Shown piece by piece: positions 34,156 to 45,205 of a stretch of DNA of 64,000 nt. Numbering within the stretch: the first letter of the stretch is position 1; each line of letters starts with the position of its first letter. The position numbers were made by a program, and so were the translations under genes. The stretch covers positions 57,893,712 through 57,957,711 of the forward strand of contig CM070576.1 in NCBI GenBank assembly GCA_036346355.1, written 5' to 3'. The notes beneath the pieces were generated by a model. It was not told where the DNA came from. It ran no database searches and saw only the letters and a program-made list of their open reading frames with translations. This stretch comes from Rhipidocladum racemiflorum. Taxonomy: Eukaryota; Streptophyta; Magnoliopsida; Poales; Poaceae.

Positions 34156-35400
34156 AAAAAATCTAGAAAAATGCAGAGGCTCGTCGGTCTAAATTACCAA
34201 ATGTCTCGATCCACTTGCGGATCCGTTTCTTTGGACTGTGAATACTGAATACTCACCACAGCCTAAACTGCTCTCGTCAAGACACCTGGCAACTCGATGT
34301 TCATATAGCTAGGAGTTCGCAGAACTTCATCTCTACTGGAAGTGAGATGTGAATATGTGATCAAGCTCACGCCAGACTCCAAACTGGCAAACCTGGTGAC
34401 CTAAAATCACATTATTGACTAGTGACATGGCTGTCCTTGCATCCACATCTGTGCTCGCTATTTTCCAACTGGTGCGGTCGCCATATCAAAATTTGCCACC
34501 TGGGATCGATCATATCTTTAATTAGCTTGATAAGTCAATACAAGGCCCCTGCCGTTTGGAACATTTGCCACTTGTCCCAACAAAACCACCCGTTCTGCGT
34601 TGTTTATGCACCTGAAAGTACACATAAGAGGGCGAATTCAATCGGATCGTGCCATCTGTCGGATACAGTTCATGCTAGGCTCTTCGATGCAATCATGCAG
34701 CTGTTCATACCCCCCCTGTTTGCTTGCAATTATTGGCAAGCGGAAATCTCGGGCATACTGTTGCTTTTGGAATGTGCTTACGATCATCGAACAGGCAGAC
34801 AGGAAAGGTCGAGCTGAAATGACTTACTGAAAGAAGAAAGGAGGCGATATCATCCACATCTTAAGGGCCGAAATCGCTTTTACACCGAGAAGATGTAAAA
34901 GGATCTGTCTATCTTGCAAAGTAGGGATTTGGATAGGATAATTAAGATTACAAATGAAAATTTCATGATTATAGTTGTTCAAAAATAAACCAAATCAATT
35001 CTATGATATACATTGAATCCTAACACATACCTAAATCAATTCAGTACTCGAGGAAATTAAAAATTTCACACAAATAAGAAATGACAAATAAAACAAACCA
35101 ATCTATTTTCCTGATCAGAAGCATTAATTAATAAAGTTGAATTATACAATTTAATTATCATGATAAATTGAATACAATGGGATAAATTGTAATACTTGAA
35201 TATTTAATTTTAATTCTAATCACAACTCACTTAAATAAATAATTACATTCTAAAAATGAAGATTACAAGAATATCAATTACAAAACATTGGTTTCCTCCT
35301 GATATTCTAATCTTCTATGTAGGTCATGCATATTAGTTGCATGCATATAAGTATAAAAGAATTAGTGAATTAAATTAAATAATTGAATTAGAATTAGAAT
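34156..35400. other. Intergenic, no gene seen
   Basis: 34160-34860 is mixed-composition DNA with short frames only. 34900-35400 is about three-quarters AT with atta/taat runs and no recognised element ends. Confidence 0.35.
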
Positions 35401-36870
35401 TGCTGTCAGTCCCGTATGGTTTGGTATCGTGCTCTGACATACCATATTCGTCCGGAGCCAAATCGGCACCTCTCACGAAAATAGGGTTCATTACCCGGCA
35501 ATTATATAAACCTGTAAATTAATTCGTAGATGGGCATATTTTAAAATATCACGCGCGTAAGAAGACTGAGTTTCCTGCGTAAAAGGTAAAATATCCATAA
35601 TAGCTTTGGATAGGAATGAGTCACTATGCATGCAAACATAAGGCAAAGCCTCAAAGCAAGCCTCCAGCGCAAAACGTTAGGACAAGCCACAAACAAGCCA
35701 AGCAAAACCACCAGAGCAAAGCCACAGGGTCACCAAGCTCACAAGCATGCACACGAGACCAGGAGCACGGAGCACCAAACCTTGAGGAAGAGGAGCACCC
35801 CAACAAAGGAGTAAGACCAGGGGATCACCCAGAGGAACACCAAGCCAAGAACAAGCACAAAGAAGCTGCTACCTCTTCATCACCATCCCAGAACCCTTGT
35901 TCGACCATAGCATTTGACTTATCCACTCCAAACTCAAGTAAACCCCATACTTGACCATCATCGCGGCATGCATTAACTATCGTTGTTAGTCATACTATCG
36001 TTGTGCTATACTATCGTTGTTAGTCGGAGTACATCATCGCGGCATGCATTGAGGTCGGGGTACTGTACTATTGTTATTAGTCGGAGTACAGCATCGCGTC
36101 GTGCATTAAAGTCGGGGTATTGTACTACCATCGTTAGTCGGAGTACAGCACCATAGCATGCATTGAAGTTGGGTACTATACTACCGTTGTTAGTCGGAAT
36201 ACAGGGTATTGAAGTTGGGTACTGTACTATCATTGTTAGTCGGAATACAGAGCATTGAAGTTGGGTACTGCACTACCGTTTTTAGTTGAAGTACAGCTCA
36301 TTGAAATCGGGATACCATTGGTGTTGGGTATATGAGGATGTTAGTAACATGTTTGTTAATATAAAAATTGGAAACAGAGATTTTTTTTAATAAAACTCTA
36401 TTTTCTGAAAAAGGATTTGAGAAAGGATGGAAAGGTTAAATGAGATGGATATGAAGGAAAAATTCATAAGATGCATTTTATTACTAATACTTGTTGAGTA
36501 CTTTTGTACTAACTCTTGCTTAACTCTCCCTTTGCTTAGAAAATTTCTCCGGGGTCCAACAGTACATTTGGACTTGGATCCTAATGGTGCCTAAGAGGGG
36601 GGGGGGTAATGGTCACCAGTAGAATCAAGTGTACAGGGAGGTCGGCTACCAGGAGGGTTAGGATGTTGGGTAGATCATACTCTGCTTGGTTGGATCTTGG
36701 GTGATTAGCATATTTGGTATTATATTTTTGTTGTATTTGGATCTTGTATAATTAGTACACTAGACATGTAGCCATGCAGGGCAATGGACTGTAATAAGTT
36801 TCTATTTCAGTCTCTAATTATTATTCTGTTGCAATACTCTGAACACGGTATATTAACTGATAAAACGTCA
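35401..36870 (+). mobile_element. Probable remnant of a related LTR, including a tandem array
   Basis: It contains gagtacttttgtactaac followed by a pyrimidine tract and tgcttag at about 36497-36540. This is the same palindrome-then-acceptor arrangement found about 300-350 bp before the ends of the three long LTRs. The 3' part (36600-36870) is leader-like. The second-exon region here is not acidic. No termini or target duplication found; assignment is tentative. Confidence 0.35.
35955..36315. repeat. Minisatellite-like array, units of about 50-65 bp
   Basis: About six imperfect units share gttagtcggagtacag, then gcatgcattgaagt, then gggtactgtactaccg. Units shorten toward the right because the gcggcatgcatt part is lost. 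Units adjoin without unique spacers, so this is not a CRISPR-like arrangement. Confidence 0.85.
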
Positions 36871-37075
36871 GGTGCGCTCGATGTTTTGATTAGTTGGTAT
36901 GTCGAGATTCGTGTAATTATTTTAGAGTAACGATGGTAAAGCTGTTGTTACCCTAAGCTAATTGCACGGTCAGGATGGCTTTATCATCTGTTGGGAAAAA
37001 GGTCGTGAAAAGCTCTAGTATAACATGCGCCGATGCGCGGATCTCCGCTTTTTCGCCCTTTTTAGCGATGATTTG
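36871..37075. other. Intergenic spacer before the CACTA element
   Basis: No recognised feature. Ends at the TTG target duplication of the CACTA element. Confidence 0.5.
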
Positions 37076-37439
37076 CACTACACCATGGCATAAAATTTCC
37101 GTCAGACATCTGTAGGTAAAAATCAGTCTTTACCATCAAACCATCTGTCGGTAAAGATTTCCAACAGTCGGTAGTACCATAATTATGGACAGACTATGTG
37201 TCGGTAAAGAGACATAGTTTTAGAGACAAAATATCTGACGGTAATTTTCAGTTTTCCAGTCAGGGCATCTGTCGGTAATTTTATATAGTTTTAAAGACAA
37301 TAGATCTGTCGGCATTCATATGTTTCTCGGTCAGGCTATCTGTCGGTGAAAATCGTGGGCGGCAAACGAAAAATAATGAGCGCGTACTGACCAAAAACGC
37401 CCAGGACCAAATTAACCAAAACCTAAACCTAAAGAGCAG

Positions 37440-38189
37440 CCGCGCGCCACCTCTCCAATTATTTGGCTCCACCAAATCTCCCCGCGTCGCTAGCTGGCCT
37501 GCCGCCTCCCCGCCTCGCCGGCTGGCATGCCGCCTCCCCGTCTCGTCGGCCGGCCCCCTCCATCGCGCCGCCCACCTCCTCCATCGCGCTCACCTCCCCC
37601 ATCGCGCCGCCCACCTCCTCCATCGCCAGATCTCCCCGCGTCGCCAGCCGGCCTGTCGCCTCCCCGCCTAGCCGGCCACCTCCTCCATCGCGCCACCCAC
37701 ATCCTCCACCGTGCTCTCCCCCCTCCTCCATCACGCTCTCCCTGCCCCCCTGCAGATCTGCTCTGCCTCCACCCTAAGCTGACCTCCTCCGCCTCCACCC
37801 CCGGCTGGCTTCATCCGCGCCCGGCCGGTCGCTCTCCTCACCCCTGGGCCAATCTCCTCCGCCCCTTGGTCAACCTCCTCGGCGCCTTGGTCAGAAGCTC
37901 AGCTGCGCCACCACCGCCTCCGACCGGTTGCGAAGGAGCAGGCCCCCCTCCGACCGCCGGACCGGCTATGCCCCCTTCGTCGCGTGAGCTACGATGGGCC
38001 GCCCTCCGAGGTATGCGCTGCATCTTCTTGGGCCTCCCCACTCCACATCGCTCATCCCTTGTCCCTATTTCTCCCTGTAGGTGTTTCCCCGTCGCCGCCG
38101 CCATTTTGTTCCCCTTGCCGTTGAACTTACAGAGGTGCTTCCCCTTACCTTCAATTGTGATCCCAAATTGTTTTGTAAGATTACATTAA
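37440..38189 (+). other. GC-rich, proline-coding leader region of the CACTA element
   Basis: Pyrimidine-rich repeats of cacctcctccatcgcgcc and cgcctccccgcctcgcc give long but low-complexity open frames on both strands, including a 220-codon Pro/Ser-rich frame at 37527-38189. I read it as promoter, leader or first exon of a chimeric transcript rather than as a conserved protein. Confidence 0.4.
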
Positions 38190-39014
38190 CATTTGAGCAA
38201 AGTTATTCAGATGAGTAGATTCCAAAATAATAACTTCAAATTCATCCTGATACCCAAGGTCAATCATTAGGGGAGCATTTCAGATGGAAATTTTTATAAA
38301 TATTTATTATAATAGAGCATGAGTCTGTAACTCTGGTTGTTTGGAAACCTACAGAAATTAACATCATATATTTGGAACAGAAAGATCTTATTTTGAGAAC
38401 ACCATTGAAAAATCTGGAGAAGAATTTCAGATGGAATCTTCATAAACATTTCTCATAAAAGATTATGAGTCTGTAACTCTAGTTGTATGGAAAATCATTG
38501 AAAAATCTCGGCGACAGTAATGTTATTGGCCTATTCTCTGCATATAACTAAGTTTTTGTTAGGGATTTCTTGTAGGAAAGCATTGGAGGTGTTGGATTTG
38601 TAGGAACCAAATGTAGTTACTTTATTATCTCAGAATTGCTAAAAGTCGGATGCCTGAATTTTCATTGTAAGTATTAAGTGTTTGTTGCAACAATTCAGTT
38701 GAATGTTGCCGTAGAGTAAAAAGTTGTAAGAACATTTTATGCCTTGGCAACCTGTATTCATTAACACAACAACTGTTCGACATGTGATCGCTCCCTTTCT
38801 TGCTTCATTTGGTCCCGAGCATCATTCTACACTGAAAGCTTTATGACTCTTAGTTATTACTTTGTTTGTGTGTAACAATATGGTCCCGAGCATTGACAAC
38901 TTTTCCCATTTTTCAAGTATTCATCTATGAGGTTAGCTAACCTGTCCCATGGGGACTGCAACTATGTTTCAGTGTCTGACACTTTAGTGGCTCAAATTTT
39001 TGAACTCAAAACAT
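38190..39014. other. Intron-like CACTA interior
   Basis: AT-rich DNA with an imperfect direct repeat of about 148 bp: tttcagatgga...atgagtctgtaactct occurs near 38277 and again near 38425. No coding seen. Confidence 0.5.
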
Positions 39015-40014
39015 GCAGCGAGGAAACCAGAGAGTCCAAAGGGTGCATGTCAATCAATGGTATTGTCTAGACAACTGCTATTGTTTGCCTCATTTTAGCT
39101 TGGCCAAAAGGTAATTGGCTTTGGCTTATCAATGTGTTCAAGTAAGTTCTCTCTACCTTCACTGTTATAAACCCTTTTAGTTTTGAGTTTTGGCGGAGCT
39201 AATAATGATTATTAAGGTTAGCTATATGCTTTGATTGACATACCGTGCTCCTCTTGGTGAGTTGTGGGACCAATCCCTGATCTTGGTGAATTTTAGTTCA
39301 ATACAGGCTGGGATGATATCAATCAATTTCACCCCTCATTTAGTGCTACTTTCTTGTCAGACTTTAGTTGTACAATCACTTGGTTTCCTCTTAGTGTTGA
39401 CAGATAGCTAGTGATATCCTTGATGTAGGACAAAATATGGGATCAATTATAACAGCAGTTTAATATGAAGTGTCTAGACCCGATAATCAGCAGTTCAGCG
39501 AATAAGCTTTACTGCACAACACTCCAAACACATCAAGTTGCCATTGGCCGTTTGACACTAAGGCAGTTTCCAATGGCCTAGATATCTAGGATTTCTTTCT
39601 TCAAATTCCACGAATAAAGAAAATAATTTTAGATTCAGCTACATTGTGTAACCTAATATGATATTATTGGAGCATAGCTGCTCAAAATACCTAATCAATA
39701 TATAATATAAATAGTATGCTGTTATATCTATTTCTAATTATTCTGTTTCCTATTTACCTTAGGCCATCATGAATTTCAAGTGGAAGAGTACAATCGGTTG
39801 GAATATTGGCAATATTTTACTTGATATTACAAGAGGGGTGCTGAACTTTTGTCAGATGGGTGTGCAATCTATAGATCAACGTAAGCTGCATTTTTATTTT
39901 ATTGTAGTGCATGATTTATGTTACATCTATTGGTTTTTTCCTGACTGAACAAATTGTGTTGCAGAGACGTTAGTGAATATCTATGGAAATATTGGGAAAA
40001 CCCTTCTTTCGTTG
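39015..40014 (+). pseudogene. Cystinosin-homologue gene segment captured by the CACTA element
   Basis: Four exons in order: about 39015-39141 (TTAIVCLILAWPKGNWLWLI), about 39297-39340 (SIQAGMISINFTPH, degenerate), 39763-39880 (NFKWKSTIGWNIGNILLDIT...QMGVQSIDQ) and 39965-40014 (TLVNIYGNIGKTLLSL). The last two keep phase across a GT-AG intron. They match the PQ-loop region of plant cystinosin homologues, lysosomal/vacuolar cystine transporters. The first exon has an in-frame TAG just before TTAIV (39069-39071). Start and C-terminus are missing, so no transporter can be made. Genomic introns are kept, so capture was at the DNA level. Confidence 0.82.
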
Positions 40015-41599
40015 GTGAGCATGACCTGTAGCTTATTTAACTATAATATTTTCATCACCTATTGGCTTGCTGACAACAAGTACTTCTCACAGTAAAAAGT
40101 ATTTCGTTGGTGAGCACACGTTTCTACTATGCTGGACATTTGTGCTATTATGCATGCACTTGCAAACCATATATACTGTTATTGTCTTCTTGAGACTCTT
40201 ATAACGCAGTTGCTTCTCTCCGCAGTAACTGACTATAGTTATGGGAAAAAAGACTACATCCTGTTGGAATCCTGTTTCTTATAGCTAGTTATGGGAAAGA
40301 TCTATCTAGTCAAGACCTTAACTTAGCAATAAAGGAGTAGTGGCTCCAAGGAACCAAAACTGATGGATGACAAAAGTACTAAACCCTAGTTCTGTTTTAC
40401 CTTATTAGAATGCACCGCACCAAACCTCCTTTACTTTTTGTAGGCTACTCTTTTGATGAAAAGGTAAATAAATCTTATCTAGTTATCTACTCATCCTAAC
40501 CAGTGACAATTCACAAGTGATAACTGTACTAGGCAAAAAGATTACTAAACTAGCTAAGCAAAGAGATGATTGGCTATTGGATTATTAAAGCAATAGAGGG
40601 TGTGTTTTCGTGTTTAATTGTGAACCGTATGTGCCATTGTCCATTGAGTGGCCCAAAGGATAATTCAGAAGCCTCAAATGAGAGATATATATTCCTTTCA
40701 ACAATCTGTTTGGTGTACCTAATGGCCTTTCTCCATCTTTGTGACTGCGAAATGGCATTTTGATGTTACAAGATACCCACCCTTGAGGCGCATATTCGGA
40801 AAGCCCCTATTCTGTGGACTGAACGTGATGGGCTCTTAAAACAAAATAATGAGACAATGCCCTATGAGCACAACACTAACATAAAGTAGCAGAAACTTCT
40901 ATCATAATAAGCTTGTATAGTTTGAGAAACCGTTGTGCTCTTTCCATTAAATTTCTTATGTAGTACTCACCTTATTAATGATCAAGTCCATATACATACA
41001 GTCCATATATTGATCCAGTCCATATATTGATCAACCTTTTATTTTTAGTTGTTTGCAACCAAGTAATATTATGATACTTATCCATATACTGCCATGAGTA
41101 CTAATGACAAGGCACTAAATTTGGAAATGTCTTTTTTGCAGGCAAAATTGGAACGGCCTAGGAAGTTGGTGTTAACATTACGAGCAAAGGATATAAATTC
41201 TTTTGTTCAAAACAACTAGTAGCATGTACGCTAAGTAATCATTTTGTATATGTAAAATCAGAGGTGGGTGGAAGATAGTTTACCTATAGTCTTTAAAGAT
41301 CCAACACGGTTGTATTTTGTAATGGATTGATGGTTAACTGTAGGACCTCTATGGCTTTTGGACAAGGGTTATGTGTATATAAATGCGAATTGCGATGGAC
41401 AAAATTGTATATTCTAGTTGAATGAACTTAAACTGTGTTGAATGGATGTATTCATTGAATCATTTTGTACTGTGTGATGTACTATCATGTTTTATGAGAC
41501 ATGGACCTGTCAGTTGAATGTTAACTGTGTTGAATGGTTGGTGTTAACTGTGTTGAATGGAACTGTCAGTTGAATGGTTTCAGGTAGTAGAATGTGGTT
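40015..41599. other. CACTA interior, mostly non-coding
   Basis: Intron-like AT-rich DNA. A possible terminal exon lies at 41142-41219 after tttttgcag, reading AKLERPRKLVLTLRAKD to a TAG. Near 41400-41580 the phrases gttgaatg and aactgtgttgaatgg recur as short direct repeats. Confidence 0.4.
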
Positions 41600-42236
41600 T
41601 CAAACTTTCTGTCGGCATTTATAATTTCCGGTTTCAGACTATCTGTCGCCATTTATAATTTCAGGTTTCAGACTGTCTGTCGGCATTTTTAATTTCTTGC
41701 TTCAGTGCATCTGTCGGCATTTGTCATTTATTGTTTCAGACTGTCTGTCGGCATTGTTAATTTCTTCTTTCAGTTGATCTGTCGGCATTTATATATCTGT
41801 CGGCAAAAACTGTCTGTCGGGAAAAAGTATCTGTCGGCAAATAGCATATAATACGGTCAGTACATCTGTCGGCAAAAACATATCTGTCGGTAAATGTTTT
41901 TCCCGACAGGACTTCTTCCGACTGTAATTTTCTGTCGGGAAAACTTTTGCCGACAGATAGTGCGTCGTATTACATGGGTTTTGCCGACTGATAGTCTGTC
42001 GATGAAATTGTGTCATGGTGTAGTGTTGGTAACCAGCGTGAGATATCAGATATGTATCCCACGCTAGCTCCATTGCTGTACATTTCTAGCTGTTACCTGT
42101 ACAGATTCACAGATTCTTGCGTAAGTTGCTAGCTAGCACTGTTCATTATTTTGCTCGTCAACTCCATGAAACAGCCTCCACAATCCACAAACATATCATG
42201 CTTTTACAAGCTCTTAACCATTTTATGGTATACTTA

Positions 42237-42473
42237 GGCTCTGTTTGGTACAGTTCAGATTCTATTAGAAACGGAAACGGTTTTAGATTCTTGGCAGAAA
42301 CGTTTCAGGTAGAATTCTGTGAATCGGGTGGAACGGGGTTGAGACCAATTCGGCCACAGAGTGGAAAAAGAAGAAACGATCCGAGGAGAATCGTTCCAAG
42401 CTTTAACCCATTTGGTTGGATTTCTTCCAGAATCTAGTAGAAACGGCATGGTTCCAAGTTACCAAACGAGGCC
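42237..42473. mobile_element. Tourist-type MITE (237 bp)
   Basis: Inverted ends ggctctgtttggtac and gttaccaaacgaggcc are flanked by TTA (42234-42236 and 42474-42476), the PIF/Harbinger target. Interior blocks gaaacggaaacgg / agtagaaacggc are partly mirrored. Confidence 0.85.
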
Positions 42474-42476
42474 TTA

Positions 42477-44217
42477 GCTAGAAAGTTACATGTCACTTAG
42501 TGACATATGTACAGCTCAAAATTGAAATTTCCGTAAGCACAAGAACCATGACTCTACGGAACACACCAGCTTTAAAAGGGCAGCTTCACTCACTGCATGA
42601 GATTAGCTGACACTACGTTTCCTCTCGTGAAATGATCGATCGATCACCTACAAGGCTAGCTGCACTAGCGTTATACTTGTAGTATTAATTAATCACGTGC
42701 CGAATACCTGCCCTGTGTGCATGCGTAGCCTTGCTCATGCATGCATGCGTCTATAATCTCTACATCTTTAGGCCTAAACTTTGTTTGGAAGCTAAAGATC
42801 GATGCAGGTATAGTACGCTATCAAGAAGAAGGATGCTACAACACTCAATCGGCAGCGTGCCTTTCCCCTTTCGGCACGACAATGACGCACACGTTGATGT
42901 CAACCACAGTTATATGAGGCTGGTGCCTCACGTTAGATCCCTACTGGGTTCTCGTCCACATCACAACGGGAAGCCCTTCACATGTACATGTTGGACGGCG
43001 GACACCTATCAGAGAGCACAGCATCTGCAGCAGATACGCTTGGATTAGTAGAGAACCGCGCACGCATGCCTGCTGATTTGTTGAAATGATTTGGTGCGAA
43101 TAATCTACAGATCGAGTGAGGATTGGTCGCTGCATCGACTGTATATATTATCACATGTACAACAACGCAGATTAGAATTGGTAGTGCTAGCATAAAAACA
43201 TTGCCGCAAGTGCAAGAGAGGATCTAATATATCCACTTGCCATTAGGACTAATCCGTGATTAATCATGATTAAGGAGCCCCATCAGGATCCTCTAAGCAT
43301 TTATATTCAGTAAGAACACCAATAAATTAATACTCCAAACGTGTACGTTGCCACACTTCAATTGGTGTAATTGATAATTTACCACGCACGTTGCAAATCA
43401 TAATTACCGTCAACTTTGTGGTAAATCATCCATTATCCCTGGGCATTTATGCCATGCCGTGATCCAACGCCGGGGTTGGTTATGCCGTGATGTTGGCTAG
43501 GCCTGCGACACCTACTAAAAATATCGAAAAAATTGATAAAATGCCACTCCTAACAAGTGGCTTCGTTAAAAATGTCACTCCGCTGTCGTTGACATGTAGG
43601 ACTATCTGTGTCTATGACAGTGGGCCAGAGTGGCATTTTAGCGATGCCACTTATTGAAAGTGGCATATACGCCAATCTGGGTTTCTCTTACAGCAACAGT
43701 ATATATTATGTCACTCCACAGTCATATATATGTTGAGAAGAACTTACGAATTACGAGTTAGCAGAACAAATAGGTACACACGTCATAGCTTGGAGCCAGC
43801 TAGAACACCTACTTTGAAATTCAAACGTATCTTGATAATTGAAGGAAATTTTAAAGCAAAGCTTTAATATGGCTGCCATTATGAGGTGTACGAATTTACT
43901 CCAGTATGTGTGTAGTATCTCGTTTTTCAGGAGAGTTTCAACTTGTGAAGACAGACGACCGACATTATTCTATCCCGAAGGCTGGGCACAGCCACACAGG
44001 TGTCTAATTAGATTATTTCACACCAAGAAATCTCCTGGTAGTTCACGTGATAATTAGCCATGTTTGGTGCAGGGAGGGAGATCACAAGTTTAACTTTCTC
44101 GCACAAGTAGGACCAGTTCTGCTAGTCATGAGATCTTTTCCTTACCGGTTTCCGTGGCGCCGACCAGCTTAATAATTCAAGGGTAGATTGCAATTGCATC
44201 AGCTTCATGACGCTCCC
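42477..44217. other. Intergenic upstream of the BRO1-domain gene
   Basis: No gene found. 43540-43670 has four copies of tgccact / agtggca in both orientations (a small inverted-repeat cluster, possibly a decayed MITE). The last few hundred bases would contain the upstream promoter of the next gene. Confidence 0.4.
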
Positions 44218-44229
44218 CTTTAAATAGAC
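44218..44229 (+). promoter_or_regulatory. TATA-like box of the BRO1-domain gene
   Basis: ctttaaataga lies about 30 bp before a pyrimidine-rich tract (ctctctctcatc, 44252) suited to transcription start. The next downstream gene on this strand is the BRO1 gene at 45206, reached through a leader intron. Inference from motif and position only. Confidence 0.5.
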
Positions 44230-44254
44230 AAGGCATATACCCCTGTAAACATCT

Positions 44255-45205
44255 CTCTCTCATCAGCGCATGACGCTTCTCTCTGACTTGCTCCTCCAGC
44301 TCACCTTCAAGAAGATCCATAGTTCCATAGCCTTCCTCCCTGTTCTTGCAACCGCACTTGAACAGTTGAGTTCTCCTCCTCCTCCTCCTCGTTGTCCTTT
44401 CGTTCTAGAATCATGCCTGTAGTTTGCAACAAGAAGCAACGGGTGTGACGTTTCACCTTCAAGATTAGGTGGCCGGCTCCTTGTTTTTTCTCTGGGTTTT
44501 TCAGCTCATTTCCATGATCATTGAAGAGCTTTCAATGCACTTTATTGTTTTAAATTCAGAGTAGAGATACCGGAGGCTAAGTATCAGATGATGCATTGCT
44601 CGCCTACTAGTAGTACAAGCGCCGGCCTTTTTCCGTTTTCTGACGGGCCAAGCTGCCGTTGTTTCTGCACGGAATAATACCTTTTTCATGGCAAAAGTAT
44701 GCCAATTTGGCCTACATTACGCCAAGTTGCACCCTTGTTCTGATGTCGATTCCTTTAAGGGATTACAGCTGTTTCCTTTCGTCCCTCCACTGTTTGCTTA
44801 CTTGAGTTCGGTGTGGTGTGCGCGCGTCTGCAGAGAGAAGCAGCAGCAGAGCGAGAGGTGGAGGCTTCAATTTAGACGGTGCTTGTGGTTTGAAGAAACC
44901 TGAAAAGGTCGAGAAAAAAGAAGAATAAAGGTAAGCGCTTTTAGTCTTTTAGATGTGCTTCTATGCTTTTTTTAAAAAAAGTTTGTTCTTGTTCGATGGA
45001 ATTCTCTCCAATTGCTACGATTGCTTACAAGTTACAGTTAAAGATCCATTTTTTCCTTTCTCTCCCTTCATACCAAAACAATTCGATAATGATTTTCTTT
45101 CATCTTTTGCCTTTTGGATCGTCTCGTCGAGTTTCTGGTGTTTATCAGTTGCTGGTGTCTTGTGTCATGAGTTCTTGCAGGTAACCTGCAGGCTGCTGCG
45201 CATCC
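44255..45205 (+). other. 5' leader of the BRO1 gene with a leader intron
   Basis: A likely leader exon runs from about 44255 to 44930 and ends at a strong donor (aaag|gtaagc). The acceptor is ttcttgcag at 45180 or cctgcag at 45191, shortly before the ATG. Additional leader introns cannot be excluded. Several upstream ATGs occur in the leader. Confidence 0.5.

Larger units (their letters stand above)
37076..42025 (+). mobile_element. CACTA (En/Spm-type) transposon, non-autonomous, 4950 bp
   Basis: Terminal inverted repeats CACTACACCATGGC and gtCATGGTGTAGTG are flanked by the 3-bp duplication TTG (37073-37075 and 42026-42028). Both subterminal zones (37100-37350 and 41600-42010) contain many copies of tctgtcggtaaa or tctgtcggca, the transposase-binding array expected of CACTA elements. 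No transposase coding was found inside. Instead it holds a GC-rich first-exon-like region (37440-38185), a captured cystinosin gene segment (39015-40014), and a possible last exon at 41142-41219 (AKLERPRKLVLTLRAKD... then TAG). It is complete at both ends and could move in trans. Confidence 0.93.

Noticed and set aside
35955..36315. CRISPR-like array
   Set aside because: Units are contiguous, imperfect and without unique spacers, in a plant genome; it is a minisatellite.
37527..38189. 220-codon open frame
   Set aside because: Pyrimidine-rich repeat DNA inside the CACTA element, with equally long frames on the other strand; composition effect.
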